Source of the DNA: an uncultured Gammaproteobacteria bacterium
GTDB lineage: Bacteria > Pseudomonadota > Gammaproteobacteria > Chromatiales > Chromatiaceae
DNA: 10,807 nucleotides
Direction of reading: 5' to 3'
Assembly: GCA_937926265.1 (NCBI GenBank)
Contig: CALAZS010000159.1
Span: 1 to 10,807, forward strand
Shown: one piece after another, positions 6,577-10,807 of the stretch
Position numbering within the stretch: the first letter of the stretch is position 1
Layout of the letters: each line of letters starts with the position of its first letter
Position numbers and translations under genes: made by a program
Notes under the pieces: generated by a model
The model's input: only the letters and a program-made list of their open reading frames with translations
Database searches by the model: none
Told to the model about the DNA's origin: nothing

Positions 6577-6605
6577 TTGACAAAAAAACAGTGAGTAGCT
6601 ACTGT
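6577..6605 (+). promoter_or_regulatory. Candidate promoter of the ABC1-kinase/nuclease operon
   Basis: TTGACA (6577-6582) is a perfect -35 box on the plus strand. A 17-base spacer leads to TACTGT (6600-6605), a weak -10 box. A strong -35 with a poor -10 suggests a regulated promoter. It stands back to back with the MerR-type regulator's promoter. Confidence 0.45.
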
Positions 6606-6638
6606 TTTAGTATTGTTTCTTATTTAATGAAGATACTC

Positions 6639-7946
6639 ATGACACAGCAAACAGCATTACCACATTCCAGAATAGGTCGTTTTGCAAAACTTGGCGGCCT
6701 GGCATCCTCACTCGCGGGCAATATGCTATACGAGGGCAGCAAAACCATTCTGTCGGGTAACAAGCCGGTTTTCGCGGACCTGTTTTTATCGTCCAGGAAC
6801 GCCAATAAAATTTCCGAAAAACTTTCTGAAATGCGCGGCGCTGCAATGAAAGTGGGGCAGCTGTTGTCAATGGATGTTGGGTATTTACTCCCAAAGGAAG
6901 TTTCCGAGGTGTTTTCGCGTCTCAGAAACGATGCCCATCAGATGCCGATGATGCAGGTTGCCGAGGTAATGGAAAAAAATCTTGGCAGCAACTGGCAAAG
7001 TTACTTCAAGCGTTTCACCTTTAAGCCAATCGCTTCAGCTTCTATCGGACAGGTTCACTCAGCTGAACTTAAAGATGGCAGGCAGGTTGCGATCAAGCTG
7101 CAATACCCCGGTGTGAAGGACAGTATCGACAGTGATATTGATAACATCGCGATGCTGCTCAACCTGTTCAGGATGATTCCTGCTGATGTCGATATCGCAC
7201 CATTGATTGAAGATGCCAGGCAACAGTTACATGCCGAGGCAGACTATCAAAGCGAAGCTAATTTCCTGAATGAGTTTGGCAGTCTTTTAAATTCTGATGA
7301 AAGGTTTGAACTGGCTGAAGTGGTCGATGAACTCAGCAACGACAAAGTTCTGACCATGACATTTTTAGATGGCGAAGTCATCGACAAGCTTTACAGTAAA
7401 AACCTGGATCTACGCCAGAATGTCAGTAGTGCGTTACTCGAGCTTTCGTTAAGGGAAGTGTTTCAGTTTGGACTGGTGCAGACCGATTCAAATTTCGCTA
7501 ATTATTTTTACTCTGAGAACTCCGGAAAGATCCAGTTACTCGATTTTGGTGCAACGCGAAGATATTCAGCACTAATGAGAAACAAGTTCATGCTACTGCT
7601 GGATGCCTGTCTTATCAGTGACCAGCAGGCAATTCTGGAGTCAGCTTACCAGATTGGATATACCGGTGCAGAAGATAACCCGGATTACCAGGAAGCTATT
7701 GTTGACCTCTTGTTAACTGTCACCATGCCTCTCAGGCACGAGGGTGAGTTTGATTTCAGGCACAGCCAGTTGAGTCAGCTGATGACAGATAAGCTGATGA
7801 AGCTCAGGTTTGAACAGCGTTATACACGCATGCCGCCAACGGATGTATTGTTTTTACATCGCAAGTTGGGTGGCCTGTATTTATTGTTATCGCACCTGGG
7901 AGCGAACCTCAACGTTAATAAACTGGTACGCGATACATTGCTTTAA
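6639..7946 (+). CDS. ABC1/ADCK (COQ8/UbiB-like) atypical kinase
   Basis: A 435-residue protein-kinase-like ATPase of the ABC1/AarF family. In order it shows: the family-specific KxGQ motif (K71-V-G-Q74), the Ala-rich nucleotide loop ASASIGQVH (132-140) that replaces the usual Gly-rich loop, the ATP lysine K153 in VAIKLQYPG, E200/D202 in the AEADYQSEA region, the catalytic loop QTDSNFAN (281-288, D283 and N288), and LDFGATR with the metal-binding D302. The loop resembles eukaryotic COQ8 (QTDPN) more than UbiB (HADxHPGN). COQ8/UbiB proteins support ubiquinone synthesis by an unclear ATPase activity. No C-terminal UbiB-type membrane pair is seen, so this is likely a second paralogue. ATG 6639 (GAAG 6 bases upstream) is preferred over GTG 6591 and ATG 6627, since the family similarity begins just after it. 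It is divergent from the B12-type regulator and co-directional with the nuclease gene. Confidence 0.92.
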   Translation: MTQQTALPHSRIGRFAKLGGLASSLAGNMLYEGSKTILSGNKPVFADLFLSSRNANKISEKLSEMRGAAMKVGQLLSMDVGYLLPKEVSEVFSRLRNDAHQMPMMQVAEVMEKNLGSNWQSYFKRFTFKPIASASIGQVHSAELKDGRQVAIKLQYPGVKDSIDSDIDNIAMLLNLFRMIPADVDIAPLIEDARQQLHAEADYQSEANFLNEFGSLLNSDERFELAEVVDELSNDKVLTMTFLDGEVIDKLYSKNLDLRQNVSSALLELSLREVFQFGLVQTDSNFANYFYSENSGKIQLLDFGATRRYSALMRNKFMLLLDACLISDQQAILESAYQIGYTGAEDNPDYQEAIVDLLLTVTMPLRHEGEFDFRHSQLSQLMTDKLMKLRFEQRYTRMPPTDVLFLHRKLGGLYLLLSHLGANLNVNKLVRDTLL

Positions 7947-7956
7947 CCCCCGATTT

Positions 7957-8016
7957 ACTTCTCAAATAACTTTCCAAATAAATTTCCAGGTAAATTTCCA
8001 AATTAATTTCAGGCAA
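7957..8016 (+). repeat. Degenerate 12-bp tandem repeat, five units, between kinase and nuclease genes
   Basis: Five consecutive 12-base units fill most of the 74-bp gap: ACTTCTCAAATA, ACTTTCCAAATA, AATTTCCAGGTA, AATTTCCAAATT and AATTTCAGGCAA. The middle three are closest to each other. The array ends 4 bases before the nuclease ATG, and its last unit provides the only ribosome-site-like AGG (8011-8013). It may be neutral slippage DNA, a binding array, or part of the translation start region. Confidence 0.7.
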
Positions 8017-8020
8017 CATC

Positions 8021-9709
8021 ATGTCACAACTGGATCTGCTTCACTCGTTTGATGGGCTGGATTTAATTAGCGATAAGGGTCAGCCAGTGACAGGATTATC
8101 GAAAGGTTTTCCGGAAAAACTGGCGATTGTCGATATCGAAACCACCGGTGGCAGTCCCAGGTATCACAGGGTTATAGAAATTGCTGTAATTCTTGTTGAT
8201 AACGGTATGGTTACTGATCGTTGGCAGAGTTTTGTTCAGCCGGGCGTCAGCATTCCAGAAAATATAAACAGGCTGACGGGTATAACAGATTCAGATGTTA
8301 AACCGGCACCTGTTTTCGAACAGCTGGCCGAAAAATTATCATCATTGTTTGATGGCAGGGTATTTGTTGCACATAACGCCCGCTTTGACCATGGCTTTCT
8401 GAAAGCAGAGTTCAAACGTTGCGGTATGCAGTTCAAACCAAAGGTCTTGTGTTCAGTTAAGTTCAGCCGACATCTTTATCCGCAATTCAAACGTCATAGC
8501 CTTAATCATATAATCAGGCGATTTGGTTATAGCGTAAAGAACCGCCATCGGGCTATGGATGATGCCGAAGTTATCTGGAAATTTTTCCTGACAAGTTCGC
8601 AAATACACCGGGAGGAGGAAATTCATTCAGCCTGTAACCTGATACTTAAGGCACCGTCATTACCTGCGATGCTTGATGCCGAGGTTATTAACAGGTTGCC
8701 GAAGTCTCCGGGGGTTTATTATTTCTACGATGCTAATGGAAAGCTGCTTTATATTGGCAAGTCGGTAAATATTCAGGACAGGGTCAAAAGCCACTTTACC
8801 CAGGAATATGAAAGAGGGCGGCAATTTCGATTGTATTCATCGGTCGCCAGAATTGAATATGAACTGACGCCATCTGATTTTGGCGCGCAGATCAGGGAAA
8901 GCCAGCAAATCAAACAACTGCATCCGGACTTTAACTTACGCCTGAAAAAATCACGTTATTTGTATTTTTATAAAACCTTTGAAAACGAACAGGGTTACCA
9001 GCAGGTTCGTATTGAGCGTATCGATGCTGAGTTACCCGACTCGAATCACCATTATGGGCTGTTTCGCAGCCCAAAACAGGCACAAAACCAGTTAACCAGG
9101 CTAGCTGATAATTTTTTTCTTTGTTACAAATTACTTGGCCTAGAGAAAACCACAAGAGCCGCCAAAACAACAGGAACCACAAAATCTAACAGTTCTAAAA
9201 CTGGCTCTAAAAGCAAGGCTAAAAGCAGCTCTCAACAGGCCTGTTTTCGCACACAATTGAAGAAATGTTTTGGCGCCTGCTGTGGCAATGAAGAACCTGC
9301 AATTTACAATGAAAGACTTAATGCAGCCTTAAAAAGTTACCAGATCATTCAGTGGCCATGGCCGGATGCAATTTTGATCAAAGAAACTTCCTTGGAAGAC
9401 AGGAATTTCAGCCGCTATCACCTGGTCAACCAGTGGCGCTACCTTGGGCAGGTCAAGACAGAACAGGAGCTTGAAGAACATGGTCTTTGTTATGCAAAGA
9501 AAAATAGTGATGATGAAGAGTCTTTACCTGCCAGTAATAGGGCTAAATTTGATGAAACAGGTATTCCCGGAGATGTGAATAAAGCGGATTTGTCAGATAG
9601 ATTTTTTGACCTTGATATTTACTTTATTCTGGTCAGGTTTCTTGTAAAGCCGTCATCAAAAAATATCCATGGTATCGAGGTTTTTCCATTGACAGCAATT
9701 CACACCTGA
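8021..9709 (+). CDS. DnaQ-like exonuclease fused to Cho/UvrC-type GIY-YIG nuclease
   Basis: A 562-residue two-enzyme DNA-repair protein. Residues 34-190 form a DEDDh 3'-5' exonuclease like the PolIII epsilon subunit: DIETTG (D38, E40), AHNARFD (D123) and HRAMDDA (H176, D181). Residues 225-305 form a UvrC/Cho nuclease: GVYYF (231), YIGKS (244-248), the likely catalytic R254, and E293 in RESQQIKQLHPDFN, which aligns with the metal-binding Glu of UvrC. YGLFRS (345-350) and the Cys-rich segment FRTQLKKCFGACCG continue the Cho likeness. Between C368 and C408 is a Ser/Thr/Lys-rich insert (about 377-406). The UvrB-binding and C-terminal RNase H-like parts of UvrC are absent. Similar fusions exist in actinobacteria and other proteobacteria. 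Probable role: 3' incision and trimming of damaged DNA. The last 60 residues are unassigned. The ribosome site is weak (AGG at 8011-8013). Confidence 0.92.
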   Translation: MSQLDLLHSFDGLDLISDKGQPVTGLSKGFPEKLAIVDIETTGGSPRYHRVIEIAVILVDNGMVTDRWQSFVQPGVSIPENINRLTGITDSDVKPAPVFEQLAEKLSSLFDGRVFVAHNARFDHGFLKAEFKRCGMQFKPKVLCSVKFSRHLYPQFKRHSLNHIIRRFGYSVKNRHRAMDDAEVIWKFFLTSSQIHREEEIHSACNLILKAPSLPAMLDAEVINRLPKSPGVYYFYDANGKLLYIGKSVNIQDRVKSHFTQEYERGRQFRLYSSVARIEYELTPSDFGAQIRESQQIKQLHPDFNLRLKKSRYLYFYKTFENEQGYQQVRIERIDAELPDSNHHYGLFRSPKQAQNQLTRLADNFFLCYKLLGLEKTTRAAKTTGTTKSNSSKTGSKSKAKSSSQQACFRTQLKKCFGACCGNEEPAIYNERLNAALKSYQIIQWPWPDAILIKETSLEDRNFSRYHLVNQWRYLGQVKTEQELEEHGLCYAKKNSDDEESLPASNRAKFDETGIPGDVNKADLSDRFFDLDIYFILVRFLVKPSSKNIHGIEVFPLTAIHT

Positions 9710-9716
9710 TAAAAGT

Positions 9717-9878
9717 TTATCGGCCTTTAAGAAAAGTACTTCTGGCGAGGATCGCAATAATAAACATGAAGATACCAAAAGGGTAAACAATGATGTCGGC
9801 TATATACAGGCCAACCGACAGGCTTAACAAAGCCAGAAAAAGTAATAACCAGAAGTCATTAAAAAATTGTTTCAACAT
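9717..9878 (-). CDS. Small 53-residue membrane protein, unknown
   Basis: A minus-strand frame from ATG 9878 to TAA 9717 encodes a very hydrophobic 53-residue protein. It begins MLKQFFNDFW, has two hydrophobic stretches (about 10-28 and 31-46, joined by ADII-VYP) and ends in a basic ARSTFLKGR tail. This positive-inside layout supports a real small membrane protein. It converges on the nuclease gene, whose stop lies 7 bases away. There is no clear ribosome site, but TATATA (9911-9906) with TTCAAC (9933-9928) at 16-base spacing could serve as a promoter. I do not recognise a family; small proteins of this kind are often left unannotated. Confidence 0.55.
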   Translation of the reverse strand: MLKQFFNDFWLLLFLALLSLSVGLYIADIIVYPFGIFMFIIAILARSTFLKGR

Positions 9879-9905
9879 ATCAAAACGTTAACAAAAACTG
9901 TCAGC

Positions 9906-9933
9906 TATATACCCTGATTTTTATCCTGTTGAA
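9906..9933 (-). promoter_or_regulatory. Possible promoter of the 53-residue membrane-protein gene
   Basis: On the minus strand TTCAAC (9933-9928) and TATATA (9911-9906) are spaced by 16 bases, about 28 bases before the start codon. The -35 box is weak. It shares bases with the -35 box of the plus-strand promoter, so the two would compete. Confidence 0.3.
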
Positions 9934-9956
9934 TATCATTATTGCGAACTTATATT
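9929..9956 (+). promoter_or_regulatory. Possible promoter for a short transcript or the SDR gene
   Basis: TTGAAT (9929-9934) and TATATT (9951-9956) with a 16-base spacer match sigma70 boxes at 4/6 and 5/6 positions. A start near 9963 would lead straight into the strong terminator at 10004-10032. The region is AT-rich, so chance matches are expected. Confidence 0.4.
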
Positions 9957-9962
9957 AATTAA

Positions 9963-10032
9963 CAGTAATTGAAAATGTTCTTTTACTTATTTCCCTTTAG
10001 TTTGCCCCGTATCCCCTGCGGGGCTTTTTTTT
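9963..10032 (+). ncRNA. Candidate small RNA of about 70 nt (or attenuated SDR leader)
   Basis: This is the interval between the inferred start of the plus-strand promoter and the end of the T8 tract of a strong intrinsic terminator. No conserved gene is present in it. An A/U-rich 5' part followed by a GC terminator hairpin with a U tail is the usual form of an Hfq-type sRNA. Alternatively, it is a terminated leader of the SDR gene, whose ATG is 72 bases further on, or simply the 3' end of a long nuclease transcript. I do not recognise any known sRNA family. Confidence 0.3.
10004..10032 (+). terminator. Rho-independent terminator
   Basis: GCCCCG (10004-10009) pairs perfectly with CGGGGC (10019-10024) around a 9-base loop, followed by eight T residues (10025-10032). 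It works only for plus-strand transcription: on the other strand the stem is followed by AAACTAAA. It lies 295 bases after the nuclease stop and 72 bases before the SDR start. Confidence 0.9.
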
Positions 10033-10103
10033 CCACTTTACTATCAGGCTTTAACTGTCTGTATTTAGGCTACTATCAAATAAACAGAATCTGAGGATAA
10101 TTC

Positions 10104-10807
10104 ATGCAGGCAATTGTTGTTGGTGGAAGTGGTGGAATTGGTAATGCGTTTGTTAAATATCTTAACGAGCATTCAGGTTTCGATATCGTTTCGACATACA
10201 GTAGGCATCAACCAGAAACTAAAATACCTTCAGTAAACTACCAGCAACTAGATATAACCGAGGAATCGGCAGTGGAATCTTTTTGCAAATCTATTGATGA
10301 TTTAGGCCTGTTCATTAATGCTGCCGGTTTTTTACACACAGATCAGTTCTCACCCGAGAAGTCGACCCGCCATATCAGTAAAGACTATTTCATGGAAAGC
10401 ATGGCAATCAATGCATTGCCAACCCTGTTGTTCTCAAGATACCTGGTTTCGAAATTTCGTCACAAAAAGCCGGCTGTGTTTGCCACGGTATCTGCCAGGG
10501 TAGGGAGTATTGAAGAAAATTATCTTGGTGGCTGGTACAGCTATCGAGCCTCAAAGGCAGCGTTAAACCAGGTATTAAAAACACTTTCGATTGAATGGCG
10601 TAGGAACCTGCCGAATGTCTGTGTTGCGTCCTTGCATCCCGGCACTACCGATACCGGGTTGTCCCGGCCATTTCAGAAAAATGTACCAAAAGATCAACTG
10701 TTTACGGCTGACCAGTCAGTTTCCTACATGATGAAAGTGATAGATTCATTAAAACCCGAGTATTCCGGAAAGTTCTGGAGCTTTGATGGAGCGGAATTGC
10801 CCTGGTA
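10104..10807 (+). CDS. Short-chain dehydrogenase/reductase, C-factor (CsgA)-like (stop codon cut by edge)
   Basis: NAD(P)-dependent oxidoreductase of the SDR superfamily; 234 codons are visible. The Rossmann glycine motif GGSGGIG (7-13) is at the very N-terminus. INAAG (71-75), the active-site N103, S130, and the Y147-x3-K151 pair (YRASK) form a complete catalytic tetrad. HPGTTDTGLSRPF (178-190) and the GxFWSFDGAELPW ending are characteristic of the CsgA/C-factor-like group. After W234 only TA remains, so the stop (TAA or TAG) almost certainly falls at the next base and the protein is essentially complete. TGAGGA 6 bases upstream is a good ribosome site. In several gammaproteobacteria such SDRs sit in light-induced photolyase/LitR-type gene sets, which fits the B12 regulator nearby; substrate unknown. 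A terminator separates it from the upstream genes. Confidence 0.92.
   Translation, partial: MQAIVVGGSGGIGNAFVKYLNEHSGFDIVSTYSRHQPETKIPSVNYQQLDITEESAVESFCKSIDDLGLFINAAGFLHTDQFSPEKSTRHISKDYFMESMAINALPTLLFSRYLVSKFRHKKPAVFATVSARVGSIEENYLGGWYSYRASKAALNQVLKTLSIEWRRNLPNVCVASLHPGTTDTGLSRPFQKNVPKDQLFTADQSVSYMMKVIDSLKPEYSGKFWSFDGAELPW

Noticed and set aside
6591..6638. Kinase start at GTG 6591 or ATG 6627
   Set aside because: GTG 6591 lies inside the predicted promoter spacer and encodes a non-family leader; ATG 6639 has the better spaced ribosome site and fits the family N-terminus.
7810..8052. 80-codon plus-strand ORF across the kinase end and the 12-bp repeats, with a repeated FQ(I/V)NF pattern
   Set aside because: The repeat peptide simply reflects the 12-bp DNA repeat; the frame starts inside the kinase gene and overlaps the nuclease start.
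10039..10078. Direct repeat TACTATCA at 10039-10046 and 10071-10078 upstream of the SDR
   Set aside because: Eight bases repeated in AT-rich DNA is weak evidence; the second copy could be the -10 box, but no good -35 box pairs with it.
9975..10094. 39-codon plus-strand ORF from ATG 9975 to a TGA overlapping the SDR ribosome site
   Set aside because: It could be a leader peptide read through the terminator, but it has no ribosome site, encodes the terminator hairpin itself and has chance-like composition.

Overview
The window looks like chromosomal DNA of a free-living, probably marine or aquatic, gammaproteobacterium with moderate GC. The protein families, Shine-Dalgarno sites and sigma70-like promoters fit that, but the species cannot be named from sequence alone. 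It holds twelve annotated protein genes, two of them cut by the window edges. I see no rRNA, tRNA, CRISPR array, insertion sequence or phage gene.

Left part (1-4838), a redox/electrophile-stress block. A LysR-type regulator (minus strand, cut at the left edge) faces away from a DoxX-family membrane protein and a pirin. These are followed by an Old Yellow Enzyme-type flavin ene-reductase and a ChrA-type chromate transporter. The reductase has its own upstream region with a perfect 9+9 bp inverted repeat, so it is probably controlled separately from doxX-pirin, with chrA following 42 bp behind it. Reductase plus ChrA could act as reduction plus efflux of chromate; pirin and DoxX fit a wider oxidant/electrophile response.

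Middle part (4885-8020), a candidate light-sensing block. A minus-strand operon encodes a MerR-family regulator with a complete cobalamin-binding domain of the CarH/LitR photoreceptor type, a two-helix membrane protein I do not recognise, and a DCC-type (DUF393) CxxC protein. The three genes overlap or nearly touch. The regulator's promoter has a perfect -10 box only 8 bases from its ATG, which suggests a leaderless message, and a perfect 7-1-7 palindrome covers its -35 region. The same short region carries a consensus -35 box for the divergent ABC1/COQ8-like atypical kinase gene.

Right part (8021-10807). The kinase is followed, across 74 bp that hold a degenerate 12-bp tandem repeat, by a fusion of a DnaQ-like 3'-5' exonuclease and a Cho/UvrC-like GIY-YIG nuclease. 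Next come a 53-residue two-helix membrane protein on the minus strand, a strong rho-independent terminator that may end a short RNA of about 70 nt, and a C-factor-like short-chain dehydrogenase lacking only the last base of its apparent stop codon. My working reading is a B12-dependent light-regulated island joining a photoreceptor, a quinone-type kinase, a DNA-repair nuclease and an SDR. Only the receptor, the operator and the gene order are visible; the regulon is inference.
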